A stretch of DNA of 42,031 nt from Bacteroidales bacterium UBA1800 (GCA_002319915.1 DCFQ01000106.1:1-42031), one strand, 5' to 3'; shown: positions 32,744-42,031, counted from the stretch's first letter. Numbers and translations are program-made. The notes: generated by a model from the letters alone, not told the origin.

Positions 32744-35700
32744 TTATTTCCGGCTTCTGTAGTTCTCAAGGATCGAAACGCCAGGGTAGCCCAGACCCGC
32801 GAGCTCCGGATAATATCTGTATGTTTCTTCCTTTGTGTAGAATCCGGTGATTATAACATGATAGTAGTCGAACTGCTTTATGATCTCGACCGGGAGGTTC
32901 AGATTCGACACGATCTTTTTCTGGGCCTTCAGTGCCTGGGCCTCCCTGTGGAATATCCCGACCTGCAGGGCCACTGTGGGCTCAGCCTTTGCGCCTTCGA
33001 TAGTGGTAATTGTTCCGACCGGCCTATACTGCCTCAATGGTTCGGCAACAATTTGCTTCCCGAATCTGACAGTTACCGGTTCGGGTCCTTTTTCTATTAC
33101 CCTCGCTGGAGGCGCCTCGGGTGCCAGCAATGACGGGGGCACTATCCAAACACTCCTTACCGGCAATTTCCCGGGTTCCGGCATGAGGCTGTTGATTTCC
33201 TCAAGGAGGGTCTGCCTGAGCAGCGGACTCATCCTGACCCGGATCTTATAGAGCCCGTTTTCATACAACATCATTACATTCTTGCCTTGCCCTGCCTGCA
33301 GCTGTCTCCTGAGTTCGATGGCATTTGATTTGTTCAGGAATGCACCGAACTGCACCACCATGCCGGAAGTATCCGGTGCAGCCTTTGCCATTCCGGGAAT
33401 TTCGGTCACATTTATGAGTGTGTCCCTGCGAGTTACCAGCCTTCTCTCCTCCTGCATGGCGATGAGCCTCACTATCCAGAGCTCCCTGAAGCCGAGCTTG
33501 TTAAGCCTGACGACATAATTATCCACTTCTTCTCTGGTCGCAATATCTGTTATCCTGACACGGTAATAATCGCCGGAGAGCGTGATTTCGACCTTCCTGC
33601 CAAGGCTCTTTTCAAGGGAGTTGCGCATCTTTTCGGCCAGTGATTTTTCCTTGAACGCACCAAGCTGGATAGCCCAGCTGTCAGCAGGGATGGTGTAAAC
33701 CACTTCAGAGATCTCGTGTACTATGGTGATCGTTGTATCTTTCCTGGGCTGAGCTTCAATTTCAGGCGTTACAGGCTGAACAGGCTTTGCTTCGGCAACC
33801 ACCGGTCTCAATATGAAATCGAGACCTTCGATTATATCGCCATTCCTGGTCTGTGTGATCGTGAACCGGCGTGAGACTGGTTCCGTGGTAAATCCGAGTT
33901 TGCTGAGCTGCGATGTGTCAGGGCCGACGGTGTATTCTCCCGGGGCGAGTCCCATGTAACTGTAGTACCCGTCCTGTTCGGAAAGGATCCTGGTCCTGAC
34001 CCGCTGATCAGCATCACGGAAGATCATGATTATCCTGCCAAGCCCCGTTCTTCCGCCTGCCGATTCGAGTAATACGGAACCATCAGCCTCTCCCGCAATG
34101 AATACCGGGATCTCGATCAGTTTTATTATGTTCGGATCAACGGCAACGTTGTAAGTGGTTTTCGAGATCCTCCATGATACATTTTCAAAACTGTTGGCAT
34201 CCAGTTCAATGAAACAGGTTGTATACGGCTCAAGCCCCAGTATCCTTATTGTGGTGTCGCGATCAGACCTTTCGACCCTTCCGTTGCCGGTATGAAGATT
34301 CAGGCCGTAAGCTTTCGGCTCATGCGAATCTTTCCTGCCGTTCCCGTTCAGATCGAGGTAGGGGACTATTGCGATCCCACCCCTGCCGACATTCGAACGG
34401 TTGTCGGTCCCGAGATACCGGGTCTTCCTGTCACTCAGCAGGCTTCCCCGCGCATACTGAACAAAGCTGGTCCTCCTGTCGGCCCTGGTTACGGAAGCAC
34501 CGGCCTGCGCAAATGAAAAGTCGTATCGGAACCCGACCTCTGCCATCTTCAGGTTGTTCCGGAAGTTCTGTTCATATGAAAGATTCATGAATCCATGGCC
34601 AAGCAGGTGCTTTTCTATCCCGATCTTTGCTGAGAAAAGCTTGTTTTCCGAATAGCCGTACTGGGCCTGGGGGATCAGGATAAAGCCAGCGGGTAGCCTG
34701 AACGACATGGATAGGTTGCTGTACAGGTATGGCTTCTCCTTTTCAAGCATCAGCGCATAGGTTGTCAGGTTGGTGCTGACGCCCAGCAGTGAGCCGGACA
34801 GGAGCCACTCGGCAGTGGTGTATTTCGATTCGGGAAGGACAATCACGTAGTACGAGAACCGCTGGAATGTAGAAAGCTTCCCAAGCTTAAGGGGTACGGT
34901 AAGCGTTGCCTTCCTCTCTTCCCGGTAATTGTAAAAAATGGCCTTCTGATTCTTATCGTACCAGGTATAATTGAGGTCGAGCTGCATATTTGCCGGCAGC
35001 CTGTACGACAAGCTCCCCCTGGCCCTTACTCCGAGAGCGAACTCTCCGGAAAGGAGGATATTGTTTGTAAGCTTCATCGAGGCATTCAGGTAAGGCATGA
35101 ACGGGCGGGATGACAAGGAGGAAAGGTATTCCGCGCCGCCACCTATTGTGAGCCCCCTGGTCACACCGTAGTTTACGCTGGCCCTCGAGAACCTGCTTCC
35201 CGATGTATCCTCCACAATACCCGCGCTTACGGTATATTCGAGGGTGTTTTTAGGAAGGAAGTTGTAAGGGATGACGATATTCTGCTCCCTGGTTCTCTCC
35301 TCACCCCAGGGCCCGAAAAACTTTAGCTTGACGTTAGAGTTCCCGTAGACGAGCGGTACCTCGAATGTGAAGAATCCCGAAGCATCTGCCTTTACATAAT
35401 CGACAAGGACATTGTTTATGTAAAGTTCCACTATCCAGCCCGGTTCAGTCTTATCGCTGAGGGTATACGAGCCGAACGACCGCCTGTAAGTAGTGGGTGT
35501 ATTGGTGAGCTGTATCCCGACCACGGGGTTGAACAGTGAAGAGATGGCATCGGTGGCAATTTTACCGGCCAGGACCTGGCGCAAGGGTGCAAAATCGTTG
35601 TTGACATACCTCCACAGGTAATACTGCTGTTTTTCACTCAGCTTTTCGGAAGTGTTGTAATACAGCGAGGCGGTAGCTTCCCCACCGGCAACCATCGACC

Positions 35701-36397
35701 CGAGGGAAAGCCCCAGCCGGGTGGCGGAATTGCCATTTATCTCCTGCGAGGAGACAATTGACCAGTCGGCCATTCCGAACTTGAAGAGGGGATAGGTCCG
35801 CTTCATATTGGTGTCGGCAACTGATTCACCCTTGAGCCTGCTGATATTGCTCCTGAGCTTTTCCTGCCTCATCTCCTTTATGACCGGGAGATCGAGCTTG
35901 CTCGTTATGGTGACTGAAAGGGAACGAAAGCTGAATTTGCAGTCGAGCCCGAACACTTTACCGAACCATTCCGATTTAAGGAACAGGTTTGTTTCGGTCC
36001 TGATAATGTCACCGGGCTCAAGTTCAAAATCCTTTCCCTGGCTGGTGATGCGGTTCGCGTTTCTGTTTATGTTGTATGTGGCAGACTGATCGATAAAGAA
36101 ACCTGTGATATTCTCAAATCCCGGAGACGGGGTGTTTTTTATTTTCAGGAAGTCGAACAGGTCGGTTACAGGCAGGTATAGCTCGGTCCCCCTGATCAGG
36201 GCATCGATCTCCCCGCCTCCCACTTCCTGCATCTCAATGAATACAGGGATCTCATCATAATCCGGAAGGTCCTGGGCCTTCGCCGGGAGTGCTGAAAGAA
36301 TGAGAAGAAAAGCTGCTAGGCAGTAAGCAGGCTTTGGCAGGAATGAACGCAGACAGCCCCTTAACCCGATCACTGTGTTTGCCATTCTTCCTGTCAT
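32744..36397 (-). CDS. Usher-like outer-membrane protein with three SPOR domains
   Basis: A 1,217-residue protein (ATG at 36397; a TTG at 36403 and an ATG at 36385 are alternatives). The signal peptide ends AKA-QDL. An N-terminal usher-like domain (~45-165) precedes a long beta-strand region. Residues ~319-370 carry the plug/turn signature of fimbrial ushers (GWIVELYINNVLVD... VPLVYGNSNVKLKFFGPWGE), and many amphipathic strands follow to ~650. Residues ~665-860 contain YLDLNGNGRKD and SdrD/carboxypeptidase-regulatory-like modules. Three SPOR domains, which bind denuded peptidoglycan in family studies, lie at ~900-975, ~1010-1085 and ~1138-1212. It lies 28 bases after the DUF4402 gene, likely in one operon. 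Confidence 0.78.
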   Translation of the reverse strand: MTGRMANTVIGLRGCLRSFLPKPAYCLAAFLLILSALPAKAQDLPDYDEIPVFIEMQEVGGGEIDALIRGTELYLPVTDLFDFLKIKNTPSPGFENITGFFIDQSATYNINRNANRITSQGKDFELEPGDIIRTETNLFLKSEWFGKVFGLDCKFSFRSLSVTITSKLDLPVIKEMRQEKLRSNISRLKGESVADTNMKRTYPLFKFGMADWSIVSSQEINGNSATRLGLSLGSMVAGGEATASLYYNTSEKLSEKQQYYLWRYVNNDFAPLRQVLAGKIATDAISSLFNPVVGIQLTNTPTTYRRSFGSYTLSDKTEPGWIVELYINNVLVDYVKADASGFFTFEVPLVYGNSNVKLKFFGPWGEERTREQNIVIPYNFLPKNTLEYTVSAGIVEDTSGSRFSRASVNYGVTRGLTIGGGAEYLSSLSSRPFMPYLNASMKLTNNILLSGEFALGVRARGSLSYRLPANMQLDLNYTWYDKNQKAIFYNYREERKATLTVPLKLGKLSTFQRFSYYVIVLPESKYTTAEWLLSGSLLGVSTNLTTYALMLEKEKPYLYSNLSMSFRLPAGFILIPQAQYGYSENKLFSAKIGIEKHLLGHGFMNLSYEQNFRNNLKMAEVGFRYDFSFAQAGASVTRADRRTSFVQYARGSLLSDRKTRYLGTDNRSNVGRGGIAIVPYLDLNGNGRKDSHEPKAYGLNLHTGNGRVERSDRDTTIRILGLEPYTTCFIELDANSFENVSWRISKTTYNVAVDPNIIKLIEIPVFIAGEADGSVLLESAGGRTGLGRIIMIFRDADQRVRTRILSEQDGYYSYMGLAPGEYTVGPDTSQLSKLGFTTEPVSRRFTITQTRNGDIIEGLDFILRPVVAEAKPVQPVTPEIEAQPRKDTTITIVHEISEVVYTIPADSWAIQLGAFKEKSLAEKMRNSLEKSLGRKVEITLSGDYYRVRITDIATREEVDNYVVRLNKLGFRELWIVRLIAMQEERRLVTRRDTLINVTEIPGMAKAAPDTSGMVVQFGAFLNKSNAIELRRQLQAGQGKNVMMLYENGLYKIRVRMSPLLRQTLLEEINSLMPEPGKLPVRSVWIVPPSLLAPEAPPARVIEKGPEPVTVRFGKQIVAEPLRQYRPVGTITTIEGAKAEPTVALQVGIFHREAQALKAQKKIVSNLNLPVEIIKQFDYYHVIITGFYTKEETYRYYPELAGLGYPGVSILENYRSRK

Positions 36398-36425
36398 TCT
36401 CAATATCTGATTAATCCCCAGGATC

Positions 36426-36950
36426 TTACTCCTGGACGAGGGTTATGTTAAATGTTCCCGTATAACTGCCCGGCGGATTTGCCGCCGGTGGGCCCACCGT
36501 CAATGTACCCCCAATATAGAGCTGGATGGCTACATTGAAATTCAGCGTTGCGACAAAAGGTGAGGCGGGACTCGAGCTGCCGATATGCAGCGTCATCGTG
36601 CCTCCGCCCGCTCTCGACAGGACGGCATCGGGTCCGTTCAGTATCGAAATTACCGTTCCCGGAAGGGCATGTACTTCAAAAAGTGCTGAAGAGTAAATAT
36701 ATCCCAGGTTAAGAAGCACAACGCTCCCTGAGGCTGACCTTGTTCCCGAAGGTGTGATGGTAATTGACCCTCCGGCTGCCCCCTGGTAGAAAGCCCCGAA
36801 TGAGAGCATCTGTGAGGTCGGGTTGATCTTTACCGGACGGGGAGGATGCGGCTGTGCCGATACATACTGGCTCAGAAGGGACAGGAACAGGATGATCACC
36901 GCAGTAATGATCCTCGTTCTGAAAAGTCCTGCTTTATTCAAGTATCTCAT
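36426..36950 (-). CDS. DUF4402 secreted protein, possible surface-fibre subunit
   Basis: A 174-residue protein with a signal peptide (~1-32, ending VSA before QPHPP). The mature ~140 residues follow the DUF4402 pattern: FGAFYQGAAGGSITITPSG, RSASGSVVLL, a central SRAGGGTMTLHI strand and the closing SYTGTFNITLVQE. DUF4402 proteins are predicted to be Ig-like and are often near chaperone-usher genes. Its ATG overlaps the stop of the upstream giant gene as ATGA (36950-36947), indicating translational coupling. The usher-like gene follows 28 bases later. A role as a subunit handled by the usher is inferred from context. Confidence 0.8.
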   Translation of the reverse strand: MRYLNKAGLFRTRIITAVIILFLSLLSQYVSAQPHPPRPVKINPTSQMLSFGAFYQGAAGGSITITPSGTRSASGSVVLLNLGYIYSSALFEVHALPGTVISILNGPDAVLSRAGGGTMTLHIGSSSPASPFVATLNFNVAIQLYIGGTLTVGPPAANPPGSYTGTFNITLVQE

Positions 36951-39900
36951 TTGTTATGATAAAATATCTTCTTTGATGATCTCTGGTTCCCAGTGGTGAA
37001 TGTGACAATATAGATCCCGTCGCTGAACCCGGGGTTGTATTCATAGTGGCCGGAGTACATTATTTCCTTTGTGCCAACCAGCTGACCGGTGATATTGTGT
37101 ACGGAAAGCATCCCTTTCTTCCCCTGATCGAGACTGAACAGGAATTTAAGGATGCCATGGGAACAATAGACCGTGAAAAGATTGTCCCCGGCGGGCACTT
37201 CCGGAACCCAGGTTGATGATGACCGCAGGTTGAGGTAAAACCGGTTTTTATACTCTCCGTATGTCAGGCCGGCGCTGTAAGTCCCTCCATTTGCAAGATC
37301 CTTTTCAGTTCCGGTTTCGGTGTCAAGCAGGCTGATTTTGATATTACTGAAGTCTGAGCCGATATCCCTGAGCCCAAAGGTGAGGATCCCGTCCCTGTCG
37401 ATGCTGACTCCCAGGGGGATTGTCATCAGTGAATCGGCCATCGGGGGCAGCGCATCGATCGACAGCTTTGAATCATCGCTTCCGGAGGCATACATGCTCG
37501 GCACATTGTAATCGGTGTTCAGCAGCTTAAGGGCATCCAGCTCGCTGTCGAACCCTGGGGTAGCCTTATCCGAAAAGTATAAGACCACAGGGTCGGAAGA
37601 AAGTGGGTCATCTTCAAAACGGGCATCGAGCCTGAGGATCGATTCAGGGCTGCCGGCTTCCGATTTGGTGAATGAATGTGTCAGGTCGGTCACGCGGACC
37701 CTGTTATCCATCGAGAGGAGGCCGGTCACCGGGTAGGCGCCGTCGGATACATGGATAAAAAATGCCTGCATTGAAGGAATGACTGAGGTTACGATCCCGT
37801 CACTCGAGATCCCGTTGATATATGTGCTGTAGGTACCGGAATATTCATCGGTTATGCCTGCCCTGAAATAATAGAGGGCGTTGTCAATATTTGACCTGCC
37901 CCAGCCTGATGGGGCATCCCAGTTAATCGGGGACGGGTATGGATTCCCTATAAGGTTAAATCCGAGGGAGTAATTATTATTGTGGTTGTAGAGGGTTGCT
38001 GACATGGGACCGTTATTGACAATCCCGGTTATGTCTGCAGTGAACGGCAGCCCGGATGATCCGAAATTTGCCGCAAATCCCCTTAATGGGGTGAGGAGGT
38101 CGGTCGGGGTAATATAGCTCACCCACCCCGAGCTTGCACTTGACTCATCATATCCGTACATCGAAGGGAAATAGGATGAAAGATCGATGTCGTCCGCCAG
38201 TTCGCTGACGGCTGATGACTGGAATGGCGAAGCAATATACTTGTAACCGTATGCCGATGGCAGGTATCTCTGCATGGTCACGTTTCCCGTGACGGAACCG
38301 TTGCCTGATCCGTCAATAAGGGCTGTGCCGGCAGGTGTGGAGGCGAGGGTGAGAAATCCTCCCGAGGAGAGTGTGCCTGCCTGGACCTTAAGGATACCTG
38401 TGATGTTCAAAGGTCCCAGCAAAGTTACCCCGGCTGTGTTGTTTACCGTAAGGTTCCCCGTGGAATTTCCTGAAAAGATCCCTGCCGGGATCGACTGGGC
38501 AGCAGGACCGTTCAGCTCAATTGTCCCTCCTGACGATGCAAGGCTGGCAGCTGAGCTGATGTCCCCGGCTATCCTGAGGGTATTGCCCGAAACGGAAAGT
38601 GAGGAACCGGGAGCAATTGTTAAATTATTAACAGATCCGGTTATCCCACTGTTGAGGACGGGTTTGTTAGGCACATCCGGAATTACTGTATGTGTTGTTG
38701 GATATGGCACAAATCCGCAGGACCAGTTCCCTGCAACATTCCAGTTGCTGCTTACCGCACCGGTCCAGGTAAGCCCGGCTATAGTTATAGGATAAGTGGC
38801 TGAAAGCGGAAGCGGGCAACCGGCGACGTTTACGGTATTTGTTACATTGTAGATGCCCGATGAGCTGCCTGAAAGGCTGACCTGCCCCGTTGATGCGCTC
38901 ACAAATGCCAGCCCCAGGGTTGAAGTGAATGTTCCAGCCACGCCGTCGGTTGCAAGAACCGGTGAAGGATCGGGGCTATTTTGGCAGAACGGACTTCCGG
39001 AATAGGTGAAATCGGCAACAGGCACGGTAATGACAAGGCTTTTCGGGGCGCTTGTCCCGCAGTTGTTGCTTGCCGTTACACTAAGGGTTCCGCTTGTGGC
39101 TGAAGAGCTGAAATCGACTGTGATCGAATTTCCCGATCCATGGATCGACTGCCCGGTACCGCTGTAGGTCCACGCGTAGATGACTCCGGGGACATTCGGA
39201 ACAGTGTAAATATTTCCTGTCGTCCCGCGGCAACCCCTGGCCGAACCAGAGGTAAAGTCGCCCGGAATGGAAGCGAAAACAGGGAAAGAGATCACGACAT
39301 TATCAGATGACGTGCAGGGCCCGTTGCTTATCGTCCATATAAGCGTATAAGCGTTTCCGAGGATGCCGTTGAACACTGAATTGTTCTGCGAGCTGTTTAC
39401 CACCGATCCTCCTGTACCGCTGGCAATCGTCCATAATCCCGAGTACGGGGAAGGATTGTTGCCTTCGAGCGATGTAGTGGAGACCCCGCAGAGAGACTTG
39501 TCCAGCCCTGCATTTGAAGTTGTGGGATTTGAGTAGACCACAATGGTTGTTGCATCGACTACCCCCGTGCCCGATCCGTTATTGTACACGAAGCTTGTGA
39601 GCTTATAGGATCCTGCAGACGGTGTGGGCATTGTGAATGGCAATGCGGTGACTGTTACCGGTGTCTGGGCCACTCCGTCGATCGTATAGCCGAGAGTGTA
39701 GTTCAGGGTTATCGGATCGAATGAGGTGAAGGTCACCGGGATCCCGGAAGTTATTCCGCAGACCGGACCTGCAGGTGAAAACGCTGCCCTTGCAAGGGTC
39801 CCCGAAATACTTGCGGTGGTGAAGCTTAATGGAGACGAGGAAATTGAAATTCTGAGGGTGGTTTCCACATCCCCATAGTACGAATCACCTGAAGCCGTTG

Positions 39901-42031
39901 AAGTGAGGCCCGTCCAAAGGCCCGAAAGATATTCTGCGACCCTCATGTCCGAGAGCCCGTGCGTAGTTAGGAGGGGAGTGAGGTCACTCTGGGGATCCCA
40001 GGCAATTTTGATCCTTGCAGTGGTTACAGAGGCGGAAGAGACGTCCCAGTATTCACCGGTATTCGTCATTTTCAATGGCGGATCGACCGACATTGCGGTA
40101 GAGTTGGGAGTGAAAAATTCGACGGTGAACGATGTTGTGCTGCCCGCGGCCGAGGTAAGAGTGAAGGTATGGCCCTTGAGTGTCCCTTTCCCCAGGGGGA
40201 ATACAAATGCGTCGCCGTTCACGATGTACTTCGTTAAAGGCCCGCTGATGAATGAGGATGAACTGCCTCCCTCAGGAGTGACCGCGGTTATGGCAGGATT
40301 CATCACTGTAAGGCTGGCGGTGGCCGAAGTGGTAATAATTCCGTTGGTGAGAAGAAGCTGGTTGCCGACTTCTGCCGCCCCGCCGCTGCCGATCGTCAGC
40401 CCGGCAGGATTATTGATCTCAAGGTTATTGAACCTGTTCGTTCCAGTGAAATTTCCAAGTGAGCCTCCGAGTGACTGGGCCGAACTTCCTCCGAAAGTGA
40501 CTGTGGCGCTTGGGGCTTCGCCGGTTCCGCTGATGAATGCGCCGGTGCCGTAACGCTCCATTGTGCCCATGAGGGTCAGTTTGCGGTTATTGACACTGTT
40601 GTCGAGCGCGGGCCCGTTTATGACAAGCTTTCTGCAAACCGACAGGTCCTTGTTGGGGAGTACCCTGCTGCCGCTCCCGGTGAATGAGATATTCGGAAGA
40701 GCATCGTACAGGGTGGCAATTATCGTATAGGTGCCGGTTCCGCCGTACTCTATGGTCCCGTCATTTGAACAGTTTGTAAAATCGGAATAATTCCCTCCCG
40801 GAAGATTACCGTTCTCAAGGTACAGGGTCCCGTTGCCAGAGACATAGCCCAGGTTATGGCCGTAAGTCGGATTAACGACCCTCAGCCGGCCGTTGATCCT
40901 TGTGGAAAAGACGAATATCTTGCTGACATCTGTGGTGACGGTGTGATCTATAATGACCACGGCACCGTCAGGTCCGCCAATTGGGCAGGGAGGCGATAAC
41001 CCGACCGGGACCCACACGGTAACATCAGACCAGTTCCCGTCCTTTACTGTCTGGTACGAGGGCACTTCCCCGGGGATCGCGGAGTAAAGCCCGGCAGTAT
41101 AGTCACCCGTGATCACCTCGGAGGATGACTCGGTGAAGGTGATCACATGGTTGGTCTCATCGACGTGGTCGGTGAGCGGGCCGGCAGGCGCTTTGTGCCA
41201 AACGTTTGCGGGGCGTTCGAGCCATGCTGCCACATAATTGTTCTCATTCCCGTTGACATCACCTGTAACATATTTGAATGAAGCTGTCGCATCAAAGTCG
41301 GAAATCCCCGAGCTTTCAACCTGCCAGTAATATTTCAGGACGTTTGACGGGTCGGTTACACCCGGGTTATTGTCATTTATTGGATTTACCCTGATAAACC
41401 CGACAGAACCATTATTGGTAATATTGTAGCTTGCCGGGGTATATTTTCCTGCCACCCCTACCGGGAAGGTGAAAGACTGGGCCGAAGCGGTGAAGAATTT
41501 CTTCACTCCCGGGCAGTTTATAACTCCGTCGGATTTGATCATTTTGGTCACACCGAACGAGCTGCCCTGGATAATGCTGTTCTGATTCAATGTCAGTTCA
41601 TTGATATTGATGTCAAGCACTCCCTGGGTAAGGACAAGGTTATTCTGGAGATTGATATCGCTGATGATCCTTGCCCCGGCAGCATTGTTAAGGTCGAGCA
41701 GTCCGAACTGTCCCGTCCCTGAGACAAGCTGCTGGGCCGTTCCTGCAAGGGTTATACCCCCCGAGGCATTATTGTCGCTGTATGATCCGTTGTTGGTGAG
41801 GTTGCCAAGTAACGACATCCGGAATGTAGACAGGATCAGGTTTCCTGTACTGATCGTCAGGCTGCCGTTCACCGTAAAATTGGAATTGACAGAGAGAGAA
41901 TTGGTTGACGAGACAACAAGGTTATTATAGCTGGTCAAAGAGCTTCCAGTCACCTGCTGGGTGCCGCCATTGTATGTTGTGGTGTTGGTGCCGTAGTTGT
42001 AGGTTCCGCTGTTATTCAGGTTGCCGGCAAT
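36947..42031 (-). CDS. Giant repeat-bearing T9SS surface protein (5' end outside window)
   Basis: At least 1,694 residues, with the frame open to the right edge and no stop or credible start before it. It is Gly/Ser/Thr/Asn-rich. Four related modules occur, each with a xxxAQxL/V-type turn then NLxVNN/GLTI-like strands, for example GTAQQLVSGTGQFGLLDLNN, AQSLGGSLGNF...NLEINN and AQSIPAGIFSG...NLTVNN, suggesting a beta-helix or stacked fold. PKD/Ig-like parts follow (DFTSGSARGC...), then ~200 residues with aspartate-rich beta segments and a T9SS type A sorting domain (GLSDGIYIVTFTTG-type, ending in KKIFYHNK). The function is likely adhesion or surface layer formation. The ATGA overlap with the DUF4402 gene couples the two. 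Confidence 0.85.
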   Translation of the reverse strand: MAGNLNNSGTYNYGTNTTTYNGGTQQVTGSSLTSYNNLVVSSTNSLSVNSNFTVNGSLTISTGNLILSTFRMSLLGNLTNNGSYSDNNASGGITLAGTAQQLVSGTGQFGLLDLNNAAGARIISDINLQNNLVLTQGVLDININELTLNQNSIIQGSSFGVTKMIKSDGVINCPGVKKFFTASAQSFTFPVGVAGKYTPASYNITNNGSVGFIRVNPINDNNPGVTDPSNVLKYYWQVESSGISDFDATASFKYVTGDVNGNENNYVAAWLERPANVWHKAPAGPLTDHVDETNHVITFTESSSEVITGDYTAGLYSAIPGEVPSYQTVKDGNWSDVTVWVPVGLSPPCPIGGPDGAVVIIDHTVTTDVSKIFVFSTRINGRLRVVNPTYGHNLGYVSGNGTLYLENGNLPGGNYSDFTNCSNDGTIEYGGTGTYTIIATLYDALPNISFTGSGSRVLPNKDLSVCRKLVINGPALDNSVNNRKLTLMGTMERYGTGAFISGTGEAPSATVTFGGSSAQSLGGSLGNFTGTNRFNNLEINNPAGLTIGSGGAAEVGNQLLLTNGIITTSATASLTVMNPAITAVTPEGGSSSSFISGPLTKYIVNGDAFVFPLGKGTLKGHTFTLTSAAGSTTSFTVEFFTPNSTAMSVDPPLKMTNTGEYWDVSSASVTTARIKIAWDPQSDLTPLLTTHGLSDMRVAEYLSGLWTGLTSTASGDSYYGDVETTLRISISSSPLSFTTASISGTLARAAFSPAGPVCGITSGIPVTFTSFDPITLNYTLGYTIDGVAQTPVTVTALPFTMPTPSAGSYKLTSFVYNNGSGTGVVDATTIVVYSNPTTSNAGLDKSLCGVSTTSLEGNNPSPYSGLWTIASGTGGSVVNSSQNNSVFNGILGNAYTLIWTISNGPCTSSDNVVISFPVFASIPGDFTSGSARGCRGTTGNIYTVPNVPGVIYAWTYSGTGQSIHGSGNSITVDFSSSATSGTLSVTASNNCGTSAPKSLVITVPVADFTYSGSPFCQNSPDPSPVLATDGVAGTFTSTLGLAFVSASTGQVSLSGSSSGIYNVTNTVNVAGCPLPLSATYPITIAGLTWTGAVSSNWNVAGNWSCGFVPYPTTHTVIPDVPNKPVLNSGITGSVNNLTIAPGSSLSVSGNTLRIAGDISSAASLASSGGTIELNGPAAQSIPAGIFSGNSTGNLTVNNTAGVTLLGPLNITGILKVQAGTLSSGGFLTLASTPAGTALIDGSGNGSVTGNVTMQRYLPSAYGYKYIASPFQSSAVSELADDIDLSSYFPSMYGYDESSASSGWVSYITPTDLLTPLRGFAANFGSSGLPFTADITGIVNNGPMSATLYNHNNNYSLGFNLIGNPYPSPINWDAPSGWGRSNIDNALYYFRAGITDEYSGTYSTYINGISSDGIVTSVIPSMQAFFIHVSDGAYPVTGLLSMDNRVRVTDLTHSFTKSEAGSPESILRLDARFEDDPLSSDPVVLYFSDKATPGFDSELDALKLLNTDYNVPSMYASGSDDSKLSIDALPPMADSLMTIPLGVSIDRDGILTFGLRDIGSDFSNIKISLLDTETGTEKDLANGGTYSAGLTYGEYKNRFYLNLRSSSTWVPEVPAGDNLFTVYCSHGILKFLFSLDQGKKGMLSVHNITGQLVGTKEIMYSGHYEYNPGFSDGIYIVTFTTGNQRSSKKIFYHNK

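Noticed and set aside
39903..40553. Plus-strand open frame of 216 codons opposite the giant gene
   Set aside because: It is a shadow of the minus-strand repeat-rich gene, which has a clear T9SS end and coupling to its neighbour.
1..42031. CRISPR array or prophage
   Set aside because: No regularly spaced identical repeats were seen, and the holin-like gene is a chromosomal family without other phage genes around it.

Overview
The window looks like a chromosomal segment of a Bacteroidota bacterium, probably in the Bacteroidales/Marinilabiliales range. The evidence is: two large secreted proteins ending in type IX secretion (T9SS) type A sorting domains; a FISUMP-domain lipoprotein; a DUF4402 protein; a SiaC-family (DUF1987) protein; mostly weak Shine-Dalgarno sequences; and promoter elements of the Bacteroidota type (TTTG, about 20 bases, TAnnTTTG), one of them a perfect match. 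I see no plasmid, prophage or insertion-sequence genes and no CRISPR array.

Left part (1-9.8 kb) is housekeeping. It holds a partial tRNA-Arg(CCT), a repeat-rich spacer, cvpA and tyrS on the plus strand. A minus-strand run then reads TolC-type outer membrane protein, HlyD-type adaptor, tsaB, DUF3108 protein, efp and a GAF-SpoIIE phosphatase. Divergent from that run is class II fructose-bisphosphate aldolase with its own terminator. The middle (9.8-24 kb) is a patchwork of mostly single genes: a small ribbon-helix-helix protein and SiaC, tRNA-Gln(TTG) followed by a mosaic of palindromes, a DUF1080 secreted protein, a membrane TolB-like/TPR protein, a FISUMP lipoprotein, a beta-lactamase-fold serine hydrolase, an orphan FtsX/MacB-type permease, a putative zinc peptidase, REP-like palindromes, an outer-membrane protein, a GNAT acetyltransferase, a small Cys-containing secreted peptide and acylphosphatase.

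24-30 kb is rich in small envelope proteins: two PepSY-like secreted proteins, a PAP2/sphingomyelin-synthase-like membrane enzyme, DoxX, YtxH, a holin-like protein with a coupled partner, DUF4342, GlsB/YeaQ and a two-helix protein laid out like a K+ channel half. An unlisted 59-residue gene at 27737-27916 is supported by its own terminator.

30-42 kb is surface and secretion. It contains a T9SS-exported trypsin-like protease with a probable activation site, an FMN reductase, and a minus-strand operon running off the right edge: a giant repeat-bearing T9SS surface protein, a translationally coupled DUF4402 protein, and a 1,217-residue usher-like outer-membrane protein carrying three C-terminal SPOR domains. 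This operon is the best candidate for an undescribed system: an usher-like surface assembly machine with built-in peptidoglycan-binding domains, paired with a T9SS substrate.
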